NCBI RefSeq assembly: GCF_037975245.1
Contig: NC_092568.1
Coordinates: 42,895,631-42,959,630, forward strand
DNA length: 64,000 nt
From: Apostichopus japonicus
Lineage: Eukaryota > Echinodermata > Holothuroidea > Aspidochirotida > Stichopodidae
Direction of reading: 5' to 3'
In this document: piece after piece, positions 38,828 through 51,858 of the stretch
Layout: the number at the start of each line of letters is the position of its first letter
Numbering within the stretch: the stretch's first letter is position 1
Made by a program: the position numbers and the translations under genes
Notes under the pieces: generated by a model
What the model was told of the DNA's origin: nothing
Seen by the model: only the letters and a program-made list of their open reading frames with translations
The model's database searches: none

Positions 38828-39895
38828 AGGTGAAAATTGAAGATGTTCTCTCGTCTCCTCGTCCATTAGTTACTGGTGTTCCACAGGGCTCTGTACTTGG
38901 ACCTGTTCTTTTTTCTTTATATCTTGCGGAGTTGAGTGATATTATACGGCACCATGGTGTTCATTTCCATCATTATGCGGATGATACTCAATTACTTCTT
39001 GCTTTCGATAAGGATGATGTGCCAAATGCTTTTCATAAAATGGAAACCTGTATAAGTGCTGTTAACACTTGGCTTACAACTAATCAGTTGAAACTAAACT
39101 GTGATAAAACAGAGTTTATTGTTTTTCGATCACGTTTCTCTGAAGTTACACCTAATTTTCCACCACATACTGTTGGTAAAGACTCTATTAATATCTCCTC
39201 AACTGTTAGAAACCTTGGTGCATATTTTGACCAGACCATGTCACTTGAAAATCACGTTACTACTGTAATCTCTGTCGTTCTGCAAATTGGCAACTTAGGA
39301 AAATCAGTTTGATGAGGAATTACCTCGATAATAAGACTTGCGAGATGCTGGTCCATGCGTTTGTGACATCAAAGCTTGATTTTCTTAATTCACTTTTATT
39401 TGGCCTTCCTAATTCGACCATCAAGAAACTCCAAAAGATCCAAAACACCGCTGCCCGTATTGTGAAAAGGAAAGGAAGAAAGTGCCGCACCACCCCACTT
39501 CTGAAGGAACTTCATTGGCTACCTATCAGCTACAGAATCCAGTATAAAATACTTCTTCTCACCTTCTGTGCTCATCATCTTGAACGGCCTGTGTACCTGT
39601 CACAACTTCTCTTGCCATATACTCCAACAAACTGTTTTTAACTGTTCCAAAACCACGATTGAAGAACTATGGTTACAGAAGCTTCCAATACTCTGGGTCT
39701 TATCTCTGGAACAAGTTACCAGATCACATTCGAACATGCTATAAACTTTCTACTTTCAAAAGTCTACTTAAGACCCATTTTTTCACTTGTTCTTTTGTAA
39801 ATTAATTTACTTTCTTTGTAAAGCGCTTTGAGCAGTAACTTTTGTTTACTGATTTGGCGCTATATAAGTCTCATTTATTATTATTATTATTATTA
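38828..39895 (+). pseudogene. Second L2-type LINE fragment (5' truncated)
   Basis: RT frame from 38830: VTGVPQGSVLGP, FHHYADDTQLLLAF (catalytic YADD), NQLKLNCDKTEFI, VRNLGAYFD. A frameshift near 39305 moves to the frame with LVHAFVTSKLDFLN, IQNTAARIV and LLKELHWLPI, then a stop at 39641 after PYTPTN. The 3' end carries tttgtaaagcgctttgagc, ggcgctatataagtc and an (ATT)n tail. The RT fingers and endonuclease are missing. Confidence 0.92.
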
Positions 39896-39957
39896 TACAT
39901 TCATACATACAGTACATACATACATACATACATACATACATACATACATACATACAT
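39893..39957. repeat. (CATA)n microsatellite after the LINE tail
   Basis: About 12 cata units directly after the (tta)n LINE tail. They generate spurious repeat frames. Confidence 0.95.
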
Positions 39958-42261
39958 TTCCTTTTTCCAAAAATGGAATCACTCTCGCTATAGCATTTGT
40001 ACTGGAAAGTGGTGGTTTTATGCATTACTATCATGTATGTACTGTAAATGATTCAAGACAATGGGTCAAGGAGAAGCTACTCTGAAGTGCTTGAATTCTT
40101 CCAGTGAAGTAAATGTATTGTGATTGACAAAGAGACCTGTACAGAAGTGTTCCAGTTCAAGGGGTGGTCTATTCATCATTAGTATGTTGTGAGTATATTG
40201 AGAAAACAGCTGTAATGGACTTTCCATAACTTACACAGATACCCCATGATCAGAGAACAAAGTGATGATGATTTGCAATAGTTTCCTATATCGTGGAAAT
40301 GTGACCACATTGTGATAGCACTTACAAGCAGCATTACAAAAAAACTGCAGGAAATCACATGGAGAACTTTTGGATCATGAATCTTTGTTTAACTTTATGT
40401 ATTCAGGGCTGTAGAGACATTTGAGTCCCCAGTTGCTTGTACGAAACTAGCGAATTTCTGACTTCAGCTGATGGCCTATAGGACCAAATTTGAAAACTTC
40501 ATTGACATACCAAATGGTTTGAGGATGTGGTTTTGACCTAGATAGATGCAGAAACTTTTCAGCATTTTTAGTAAGCAATCAATCTCAGCCACTGGGATAT
40601 CCCTTCAAGTATTGGTATGCAGAAATGTTGTGTAACCTGATACATGTACAGATTGCTAGGGGAGTCTTACTGTTAGTAATCTTACTTTTAGTAACCAAAT
40701 GCTGTGGCCTGTGGTACATAGGTTTTACTTAATTTGTTGCAGCCTCTTCATTTGATTGTATTGCATTGCAGAGTAGTTATGGCTATTAGCCTAAAATTGT
40801 ACCATACTGTAAGCAATACAGTAGAAGTTTCATAAATTGTAGTGGGAAGCAATTTAGCCTGATTGTGGATTCCATTATGCAATTGTCAAGAAGTGTTTAC
40901 AGAACTTTGTGGATGTTACAAATCTGAAGTTTCATCTTGAGAATTCTGGCTTAGTCTAGGCTTACTCAGTCTAGTCTGTTGTTAGTAAGCAGGTACAGTA
41001 GATAAGGTTATATGCAGAACTTTGCACTAAATCTGTTATCAGCTTTTGTGTCTCTAAAACAAAGGTTAAGGAATGCATTGTTCAAACAAGAAATCCATGT
41101 AATTTATTGCAGTGAAATGATACTGTAGAGTTTTGTTTGCCAGTCAGTAGTAATTGAAGCAGGTCTTCTTGCTTCCTGCTCTTGTTCATTGCCCAGTCCC
41201 AAATATCAGGTTATCAAAGAGTTTCATATGTTTAAAAGGTTTGACAACTTCAAAATTATGATTTTACCACTACAACAAAGTGCATCCTCAATGCGCAATA
41301 TATGTGTCTTGTGTTAATGACACACTGTATTAACATGCCTGGTCTCAAGAAGTCACTATACTGACTTTCTGTACCATTAGCTGGAAATCACCCTAAATGG
41401 TACTGTAGACCTTAATTTGAAAGCTTAACATGTGGTTTGAATTTCTATGAATGCCAAGTTTGTTATGTTTAAATTTCAAGAAATATTGAAGCTACTATGC
41501 ATTTTTCCTCTTTGGGATACATTTGTACAGATGTAATTATTTTATAATATTGCAATTGGAGAACCACTGTTACTTGTCTAACAGTAGTGTGGTAGTCAGT
41601 TGACACTGATCATTGGTCAGCCTTTCTATACAGACAGAAAGCAAACAATGTAAGGATTAGAGCCACTTTTAGCTACAGATTCCAGATGTCAAAAGTACCA
41701 CAAGTCCAGCTCTATAATCTGCATTTCACTGCTTACCAACAATACAGTCTTTTGTTCAAGCAGTGGAATAAGCTGATTTGTGGTTAGTAGTAAGGTTATG
41801 TCATGTCCTCCCCATATACTGGTACAGACTCCTTGAATGCAAGTAGTAAATGTTCATCCACCACTAGTAACTGTGTAAGCAACACCAGATTGACTGCTCT
41901 GTAACTTGGGATTACAGTTCTATACTATGTGTTTCAAATGTTCAGTGTTTCAAAGGAAATTATATGTGGTACAGAGCTGATGTGGCTGTTATACTAACCA
42001 GAACTAGAACAACCACAATGATGATTTCTTTCCAGAAATTAATTATTTACAGCTAGTACATTTCGCATTGCATTGCAAAAGATCATAGTGATCTATCAAA
42101 AGATCCCTGAAAACCAGAGATGGAACAATTTGCAGTTCATGCTAAATATTTATGAAAATTTAGCAGAATTTCACAACATTTTGACATCGGTTTCAGGCAG
42201 TTATTTTTATGATGCTTCAAGCGACCACGAGTGTGGGAGATGCCAGGCTTATGGATTACAA
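39958..42261. other. Intronic sequence, no gene recognised
   Basis: AT-rich, no long frames or obvious repeats. Confidence 0.5.
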
Positions 42262-42438
42262 TTTTCGTGTCCGGTGGCTTCCAATTAAAAAAAAAGTAAT
42301 TTCAGATAGGAAACCACATGTAGTTCTTGGATGAAAAACCCACCTTACTATGACCCTGCCGGGGATTGAACCCTGAACCTCCTGATTGCTAAGCCTCATT
42401 GCTTCAAATGCTAACCCTTTACCCACTCAGCCACACAC
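42262..42438 (-). mobile_element. tRNA-derived SINE
   Basis: On the minus strand the head reads GTGTGGCTGAGTGGGTAAAG (RNA polymerase III A box TGGCTGAGTGGG) and 45-60 bases later GGTTCAGGGTTCAATCCC (B box). It is followed by a non-tRNA body with gggtttttcatcc and tatctgaaattac. The cloverleaf is not a clean functional tRNA, and the body is SINE-like. The 3' limit is approximate. Confidence 0.8.
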
Positions 42439-42440
42439 AG

Positions 42441-43593
42441 TGCCCAAAAAGAGTGCACTCAGCCATTGTTTTAAGAAAGAAAAACAAGTAGAAATGAACC
42501 GTGCAGTAATGCATGTATTGAGCACTGTAAAGACCATTAATAGTTCTAGTAATGTTTGTAGTGCATTATTGATCATTCACACTGTAGTGCTAATTAATGC
42601 TTGCTGCAATATTGCACTTTTGCTTAGAACTTCATTATCTCAACAAATTTAAAACCACTGAATTATGAGGGCAACCTGTCTGATTATCCTGTTGTATGTC
42701 AATGATCACCTTTGTCATGTTCTTTCATGTAGAGATAACTGCTTACAAGCATTTAATTGTGAGTTCATTTAACAATTTTCTGAACTACTTGTACCATACT
42801 GTAGCAAATCAAGGTATCAAGATGTTGTAATTTGTAGATTTTGTGTTTATTTGTTTAAGAGGAGGAGTATTTTGGCCACTGTGAGTCTCGCTGGCATTTG
42901 AAAATATTATCCATTTTATACAGTACATGTAAAGTATACTGTTTTGTGGAATGTAGATGGATGTGACTCACACTGACTCATACCTCTTTACACTTGGGTG
43001 GGTATTCCCATTGCAAGAGTATCAGTGAGGGACTGTCATTTAATGCAAACAATTGAGTCAGATAAAGTAAACAATATTATATATGTACAGTAAGAAAATT
43101 CATTGCTTTACAATGTCATTGGTACATGTATCTTTAGCTACTTATTCACACCACCCTACATTATAGACATTTCAGTTGAAGTGTTCAAACTGTGTATATA
43201 TACAGTATATGCCTTGTGTTTTCTGTAAATGTTTTCTAATGTGACTACGTATAGTTTTATCTACATTTAAGAGATTTTTACAGTACTGTAGCATAGGTTA
43301 TATGGGGATGGCCATAAAGCAAACTTATAGACTTCAAAGCATCACTTAATTAAATTGCTTTTCTTACTACCGGTCTAAACACTTTAAAAATCAGTATTCA
43401 TGACTAGTAATTAGCAGCTATGGTCACCAATTTTTTTTATGAATCTACGTATTGGTGATGGCTTTGTGTGTGAAAGTGTAACATGTATGCTGACTTGTTA
43501 ACACTAACTTGAAAAGTACAAGTTATGACAGCTTGGTATTTGGATGTGGCATTTATGAGAAGTTGTTATTGTGCAGCACCAGAGGTCACCAGG
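42441..43593. other. Intronic sequence, no gene recognised
   Basis: No repeat or gene recognised. Confidence 0.4.
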
Positions 43594-43595
43594 GT

Positions 43596-45022
43596 TTAAA
43601 GACCAACTATGGAGACAGTTTTTTTTGGGGGGGATTTTCCATTAATTTGGGAGTTTACATACCCATAATCAACATGTGTAAAAAATAATCTTCGAAAACC
43701 TATTATAACCCATCAAAAAACGACCACAAAAATGGACATATTGGGTAGTCACGTGACATCATACATGTCATGTACCTCTGGAATGTCTGAAAACAGAGAT
43801 TGACCCAAAGGAGCCTCCAGATGGTCACCGTGTGACGTCATTGTTGGTATACTGCGAAAATCAAATGCTGAAATAGGCACTGTTTATACACAGATAGCGA
43901 ACAATTGTACTGTATTTGACTCCCAATTTCGAGCATTTGAAAAGCTGTTAGCTTAAAACAGGAACACATACAGATAAACAACTAGTTTTAAGACAATTTT
44001 AAGCAGAAAATTGAGTAAAATGGGTTGTTTTGACTCTGTGTAATTCCATAGAGTTAGGTCTAGTTGAAACAGGCCTTGACTAGTAACATCCCACAATCAC
44101 AAGACAGTCACTAACGAAATAAAACGTCCGATCGCTACATAGAACCGTTTTTTATTCAACTCCTTGGACCATGCAGATGCCGGAATAAACATAACGGACA
44201 ATATTACACATGTATCACGTACTCACGATACTGGAATACAACAAATGAAAAGATAAATGCGATGAAATCCTAACATGACTATTTACACATGCTGTGAGCC
44301 AACCCCGGCGAGAGTTGTAACTATACATACTAACATGTGCTACCCGGCCTAGGCATGGTATACACGGTCATCTCTTACAGTAAATATTATACTGTCAATT
44401 GCGTGATATAATGTTACATGTATAAGGACGTCCAGGGCGTCATTACGAGGAGACTTAAAAGGGTCAATTTCAAATAAGCTATGGCCGACACAGCTGTCGA
44501 CAGTATATAATTTTCGCAGAATGAGACATTTGCAGCATACACAGAGGCAGGGTCATGCATGTGGACTCATGGGCATGAGATACTCCGGGTGCTGAAAAAC
44601 CTTTCCGCGTGGATCTCACAAAATTGATCCAAAGTCTACGGCGTTTTACGTTGGTTCTTCTACTTGGAAAGCTAAAAAAGCTGATGCTTTTGTTGGCTGA
44701 GGTATAACTGCAACCTCCAACAACACAGAATTGTGGCATTTCGGAGGAAAAGGGAGTAGTATCGTTGATGTTTTTGGCAGCTCAAGTATACAACTTTACA
44801 CACTAAACGTATTGTTGCGAGTGAAGTATATCATCGGTGACGTCACATGGTCACCTGATGTCTTAGGAATGTTTCAGGAATGTCTGAAATAGAAGCTGAC
44901 TTTTCTTCCCATTTTTCACGTATTTAACGTCCGAAATTGGTAAAGTTAATTACAGCATTGTACATACATGCAAAATGGTGGGATTTTATGTTCATCGAAA
45001 TGTCTCCATAGTTGGTCTTTAA
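43596..45022. mobile_element. Kolobok-like (TTAA) DNA transposon relic
   Basis: Perfect inverted ends: TTAAAGACCAACTATGGAGA at 43596 and its complement ending at 45022, i.e. TTAA plus AGACCAACTATGGAGACA. TTAA duplications fit Kolobok or piggyBac elements. A THAP-type zinc-finger frame inside (44479-44739, minus) favours Kolobok, whose transposases carry THAP domains. The remaining transposase is missing. A partial second copy lies at 62673-63059. Confidence 0.82.
44479..44739 (-). pseudogene. THAP-domain fragment of a Kolobok-type transposase
   Basis: 86 codons starting MPQFCVVGGCSYTSANKSIS, followed by FFSFPSRR and a basic RRRLWINF segment. This matches the THAP layout: Met-Pro-x-x-Cys, CX4C, a hydrophobic-Phe-Pro turn and a Trp after basic residues. 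The second zinc-binding CX2H pair is not clear, and the frame ends soon after, so only the DNA-binding N terminus survives. Confidence 0.7.
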
Positions 45023-45300
45023 GTCTATAAACCTTGCAAACTAGCTTCCAAAGTGAAACTTTCATTATTATTATATATGGATAGTAAGTACAGTACAACT
45101 AGTGCTAGAGGTCAAAGGCCATTTGAGGTCAAGAGAGGTCAAAGTGAATACCTTGAATTATGATAACTTGGATGAACTTCATACATGGTACAGTATGTCA
45201 CTAATATCAAATTGTCAATGCAAGTTAGTGGAGACGAGTAGTAGAACCACAGGAGATCACAGGTTATTTGAGGTCACCAGAAGTCAAAGTCTGAAACCTT

Positions 45301-46041
45301 TAGTGTTTGCACAGGTCCAAATCTCGGGAACCGGGTACCCGAGAGCCGTTACCCTTCGGGTTCTGGGTACCCGAAAAAAAAATGTTTACCCTCGTGTATC
45401 GCTATTTTCAAGAAATTCATCACCATTTTTCAGTAGTGTATGAACCAGTGTTTCTGCTAAGCCGCTATGACGCGGTTTTGACGCAATGGCTTTGACGCAA
45501 TGGCTTGCCGATTCCACACACTGGCGTTCAGAGAGAGAAAAATAGAGGGTTTCATTTCCTCCTGAATTTTATACAGTGAAAAGAAAACAAAAAAAGGTTC
45601 AAAAGGCATGGTGTTCAGAACTTCAACTTGAAGTAAAGAAATTATTACTGTAAATTGTTTCCAATTTATCGTCAGAAATGTTAAATTAGCGATCGTTAAC
45701 TTTACCATAGCTATGTTTTTCTATACAGTCACGCAGATTTAGCTCGATGGTTGTAAAGCTAATAACGTAACATGCACGTGCACTGATGCATTGCCTACAC
45801 TATGATGGTTGGCACTACCAGTGTACTAAATATAATATGTGTATAGCCTACAGTACCTTACATTACATTGCAACAGGGTCAGAAATAAGCGGGGGCGACG
45901 GGCGATTCGCCCTAGCAAGTGCTAAAAAAGCCCTGCGAAAGCCAATTGTGAGGGCGAAAAAAGAAAAATAAGAAAATAGCCCTCGTACTGTAATATCAGG
46001 TGTCTGTGTAAATTTAATTGTGACATGCTTTTGCTTTAGCT
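45301..46041. repeat. Cluster of hAT-type 5' ends
   Basis: TAGTGTTTGCACAGG begins at 45301 with gggtacccga repeats, the same family as the outer element at 47812. Further hAT-like starts are CAGTGTTTCTGCTAAGCC at 45446 and CAGGGTCAGAAATAAGC at 45874. No matching right ends or duplications were found, so these are likely truncated copies. Confidence 0.65.
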
Positions 46042-46655
46042 AGGGTTTGCAGTAGCAGCGCGAATCGCACAAACAGTTCTCACAATCCTGCATCAAATTT
46101 GAAACAGTCGCGCACAATCACCGGGAACTTCCCGCACAGTCACTGGCAAATTACGGCTTCCACTAAGCAATTTCAGTACCAGCGACAATAACCTAAAATC
46201 CCCACAAATCTCCGACCACAAGGTAGCCTAACTTCACACTAAGTCAACATGGAAATCCAACCTAGTCATCTGTTTAAACGCTCAAGTTGTGTCGCAAATA
46301 AAAATATCCATGAAAAACTGCAATCTTCGACCACATGTTAGCCTAACAACCACACTAAGTCAATGGGAAATGTAGCCTAACCATCGGTATGCATAAAAAA
46401 CAAAAACAAAACAATACTTTGTGTAGCTTTGTTTACATACTTTCCTTGCTGCTATCGTCGTGCGCATGGTAGCCGAACACCACACGTAGTTAACGGGAAA
46501 ATTTGGCGTAAGCATCTCTTTATTCGTTGAAATTGTGACGCAGTTAGCTAGAACTAAAATAGCCATGAAATACTGCACAACCTTCGACCACATGTTAGCC
46601 TAACAACCATACTAAGTCAATGGGAAATGTAGCTTAACCATCGGTTTGCCAAAAA
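46042..46655. repeat. hAT-like repeat carrying 'cttcgaccacat' tandem units
   Basis: Starts TAGGGTTTGCAGTAGC. Units with accacatgttagcctaac, actaagtcaatgggaaat and taaccatcggt recur at about 46205, 46325, 46470 and 46590. The same unit array appears at 48412-48441 and 58256-58565 within the outer hAT element. Confidence 0.75.
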
Positions 46656-47993
<1,338 letters not shown>

Positions 47994-48211
47994 TAGGTGT
48001 AAGATAGGTATAAAAGCTTCCTCAATAGTATCTATTTGCTTTTGTTTCTATCATTAACTTGTTAATAACTTCATATAATTAAAATCACTACTAACAACGC
48101 ACTGCCGCCGCTGCTAGCTTGCTCTCCACCTCTATTGGATCAGACCATATAAATATCCAATTGAGCTCTTAAACAGTTGTTACAGTACTACTTCTATCTA
48201 TTATGCAGGCC

Positions 48212-48441
48212 CAGGGTTCGCATTAGCCGCGATATTGCGTGATTCGCGCAATTTGATCGCATTTGGAATAAACGATTAGTAAAAAGCCACTTGCGATTAT
48301 TATTTTTTAGTTTTCCTGTCTATAATCCATTAACATGTCGTAAAATTCCTTGTCAGCCTTTCGTTCTATGAAATAAACGAATGAATAAATAATAATAGTG
48401 AGAATTCTTTCAATTTCTTCCACATGGTAGCCTAACACCAC
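48212..48441. repeat. hAT-like repeat start within the outer element
   Basis: CAGGGTTCGCATTAGCCGCG starts at 48212 and leads into the 'cacatggtagcctaacacc' unit, which resumes at 58256 after the inner insertion. No right end found. Confidence 0.6.
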
Positions 48442-48490
48442 TAGTGTTCGACCGATTATATGACAATCGGTTTTACCGATTACCGATTAT

Positions 48491-50133
48491 TAAGCTTGCG
48501 CGGTTTCGTGAAAACTTACAACCGGTTTTTCTCTAGCAAAAAACCGAATCTGGCTCAAAAACCGGTTTTTTCCCCCTCCCAAATTGCATTGAAAACATCC
48601 AAATCTCGATCGCTAAGATGCGTATTTTTGAAGCTTTGTCAACAGCTGGTTCAAGTATGTTCATTCGCAGTAAATTGTTAAAAATAAGAAGAATAAATTC
48701 AAGAAATGTTACTGCCTTCATGACTCTCATTTTATAACCCACGTTAACTAAACTGAAGTAAATATGTCGAAAAGATGTATGTGTTAGTAAAATTTTTTCT
48801 TAAAGTTTTAACATCACGTACACATATCGTTTGTCTTGTGTTTACTGTACCTCACGAAGTTCAATTTCGTGTTCAGAAAAAAAAATATCACATTCATGTT
48901 AAATGTTATATTATATGTTATATTTTCGGAGATGAGGCCCGAGCGTATTACGCTCGGCCCTCTAGCCATGTTCGCGGGTGGTATCTTGGCGGTAAAATAA
49001 ATTTCTCTTCATGGAGTGAAGAGAATATACCGTCTACACTTTCAAGTACAAGTTGAAAAATATCCCTGGCAAAAGCGGGGATTAGGTCGGCAAAGAATAT
49101 AAATTGTTAACGTTTAAGTTGGAAACATGTGTTCTTCAACGCAAACGAAAAACCAACTGAGAGACGCCTTGTCTGATAACTGATAAGAAGAAATGTTTAA
49201 AGGAAACTTACAAAGAAAATAAAATCTATTAGGGTACAAAGGAGAATTGTCCCAACAGCAGCATCTGTAATTTCCAGCCATGTATGCAAAATTTTTACTC
49301 CTTTAATATTCCTTGACTCAAGCCTGACGCCAGGTGCCTCTTGTCAATAATGGACTGTGATTGTTCTAATGTTACTTGTTGCATCTTAGTTGTTAAACTC
49401 AGAGCCCCCCCCCCCCGTGATTGTTCTAAAGTTACTTGTTGCATCTTACTTATTAAACTCAGAGCCCCCCCTGTGATTGTTCATTGTTCTAATGTTACTT
49501 GTTGCATCTTAGTTGTTAAACTCCCAGAGCCCCCCCCCCCCTCCTGCGACTGTACATGTTGTATGGTATTGTGGATTGCGCAATGTACCTTTCAAGTTTT
49601 AACGTTCATTTTTTGAACACGAACTGTGATCAATGTGTTTGAAAAGATTTTCTCCATATCCTCTACTATTCAATTGAAGTTGAATAATAAGAACAAAACA
49701 AAGAGGACAAACACGTCGGATATGAACTGCATCTCGTCATTTGAGTGTGTACTTCTCACAACTACTAACGTTGGCCACCAAGGTCAGTTACTACAAGGTA
49801 CCTAACTGATGCACGCATATAAGGGCTGCATAGCCTAATGTTAGGCCTAGCTATCCACCCTCAAGCACTGGTTATGGCGTGTGCCGATCGTAGCTGACAA
49901 TGTCGTCTTTCAGAAAAGCTTTCTCTTGTTGCAATTTACTTTCATATTGCAAAAAGAACAGTAAATAGGAGAAACCAAAGTCAACAAACTTTGTTTTTTC
50001 CAGTATTTGCAATTCACATTTCGGTTTTTCCGTTTTTTTCGGTTTTTCGGTTTTCTTAAAATAAAACATAGTACCGAAATTCGGTTGGAAAAAACCGGTT
50101 TCGGTACTAAAACCGGTTTACCGTGCAAGCCTA
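48491..50133. mobile_element. Third-level hAT element (1643 bp)
   Basis: Ends TAAGCTTGCGCGG and, on the complement, TAGGCTTGCACGG, with ccggtttttt-rich subterminal sequence. Exact 8-bp duplication CCGATTAT (48483-48490, 50134-50141), only 49 bp from the left end of its host element. No transposase frame. Confidence 0.92.
49355..49545. repeat. ~60-bp minisatellite, three copies, with poly-C
   Basis: tctaatgttacttgttgcat with cttagttgttaaactc and a run of 6-13 C recurs at about 49364, 49425 and 49489. The repeat frames are not genes. Confidence 0.85.
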
Positions 50134-50141
50134 CCGATTAT

Positions 50142-51100
50142 TTCATCTTTTTTGTGGAACTGGCCTAGAAAGTATGATTTAGTGTTATGCATGATTACCT
50201 ACTCCTAGGCCAATACAATCAAAGATGTAAATGAACGACTTAACGTTTCACAGTAAAGATTAATGGAGCAAGAAAAGAACACTGTAATACATACATGGGG
50301 CGCTGTACGCTTATAAAGAGGAGTCGCAATATTGCAATCCCGCCACAACACAGTTAATGACAGTGCTGTACAGACTACAGAAGGGGGAAAAAAGTAGCCA
50401 TTGGCTACGAAATGAAAAAAAGAATTTAGGGACAGCTTTTACAACTGCTATTAAAACCATTATCTGTCTTGCAACTCCAACGTAAATAAAGAAAAAAGTA
50501 TATCGCACGTAAATAAAATATTCGTTTTTTCGTTAGCTGATATCGAAATATATACTCTGATATGAAAAATAATGTGTAAAAGTAAGTTGGCCTGACGTTT
50601 CAGTCCTAGCAGGCTCTAGTGGATAAGCAGTTTGCTAAATTTTATTTTATTATGAAAAATAAAACAATCCGAACGTTTGCAAAAGTTTTCAATGATTACC
50701 ATCTGCGAGGTTAAACTTCCGATGGAACGTTGTTTCAAACAATCACACACAGTAAGTCAATGGCGCTTCTCCATTGACTTAACTACATGTGGGAGAAATC
50801 ACACACTAAAGTCCAATTGACTTTGTCGCGTGTGTCCCTGGAAATCAGACTTGCTTTTAGTCGGTTGGGTAAGCAGTCATTTTAGCACGTATGGTACATG
50901 CGGTCAGGGAAAAAAGTTGCTTCGGGTTTTTCGCAAAAATATGCGTAAGAATGTTTGCCTAATCACAAAATACTGTAATGCAGTAGAACTACCAAGGACT
51001 GTCGCCAAACATGTTTAGGGATTTTTAGGAGTATTTGGCGCCTTGATTTCATCATTTTATGCCAGTTGTAAAATCTTGGGCGCATTTTCAAACTGAACAG
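50142..51100. other. Interior of the inner hAT element, no gene recognised
   Basis: Contains agtaagtcaatgg and the near-inverted ccattgacttaac at 50752-50786, and no transposase motif. Confidence 0.5.
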
Positions 51101-51237
51101 ATTTACTTCGCTCCTCTCTTACCTGTCTCCCACTCCACTATTGCACTTTCCTATCTACCTAACTACACATTTGGAATATTTTAGCACTGCGCCCTCGCTC
51201 CCTACGCACCGCCCACTAACTCCTCCTTCCGAATCTA
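51101..51237 (+). repeat. Left terminal repeat of DIRS
   Basis: 51119-51237 is inverted at 57498-57616 with no visible mismatch. The outer segment 51102-51145 (TTTACTTCGCTCC...) is complementary to the left half of the internal region (56914-56958). Confidence 0.95.
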
Positions 51238-51858
51238 CCAGCCAGGAAGAAACACTACATTTTTGTGAACGAAATCTTTTCAATTTTTCGAACGCTTTTT
51301 GGACAAGTTTTGGGACTTTTTCACAGATCTGCAGATCCTAGAAGACATTTCCAACACTTCCTTAGAAGCACTGCTTAAGTATCCTTTTAAATTCGATCTT
51401 TTCACCATTTTCTCATGCCCATTCTGTACACGTTTTTAGACCATATACATGTTACTGTGGGTACCAGATGCGCGATTTTCGTAGTCACGCGAATCTCGTC
51501 CAGTGGCCGTTTTGGCTCAGCTGTTTTCTCCCCTTGCACCCTTCGGTGCTGCTGTTTAGCCTAGACAGGGCTTAGGCCCTCCTGAGCCGTTTTTTGCGAC
51601 CACCTAGGCTGTGGGGAAACTTGTACCCGTTTTTCTAGACGTGTTTGTCTTTTTGCCTTAACACTAGGCTCGGTTTTTGTACGATAGGATACGACTTTTG
51701 TACGTTAGGCTAGAGGCTAGGCCTCAAAAAAAAAAAAAAAAAAAAAAAAAAAGTTGCGACCTTTACGGTCTGAATCATTGTTCCCTTGCCCCAAGTGGTT
51801 CTTCCACGAGGGGAAGGCATTTTGTATGTTTTTGTGTGTTCCTTAACGATCTTTTCAG

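Noticed and set aside
38816-38830. Splice acceptor (tatatcaacag) making the downstream RT a domesticated exon
   Set aside because: The RT is simply 5' truncated, has a frameshift and ends with a LINE tail; no open exon with a donor is seen.
39828-40085. Tyr/His/Thr-rich small proteins
   Set aside because: Translations of the LINE tail and the (CATA)n microsatellite.
42362-42437. Functional tRNA gene (Leu/Ser-like) on the minus strand
   Set aside because: A and B boxes are present, but the stems do not form a convincing cloverleaf and SINE-like body sequence follows directly.
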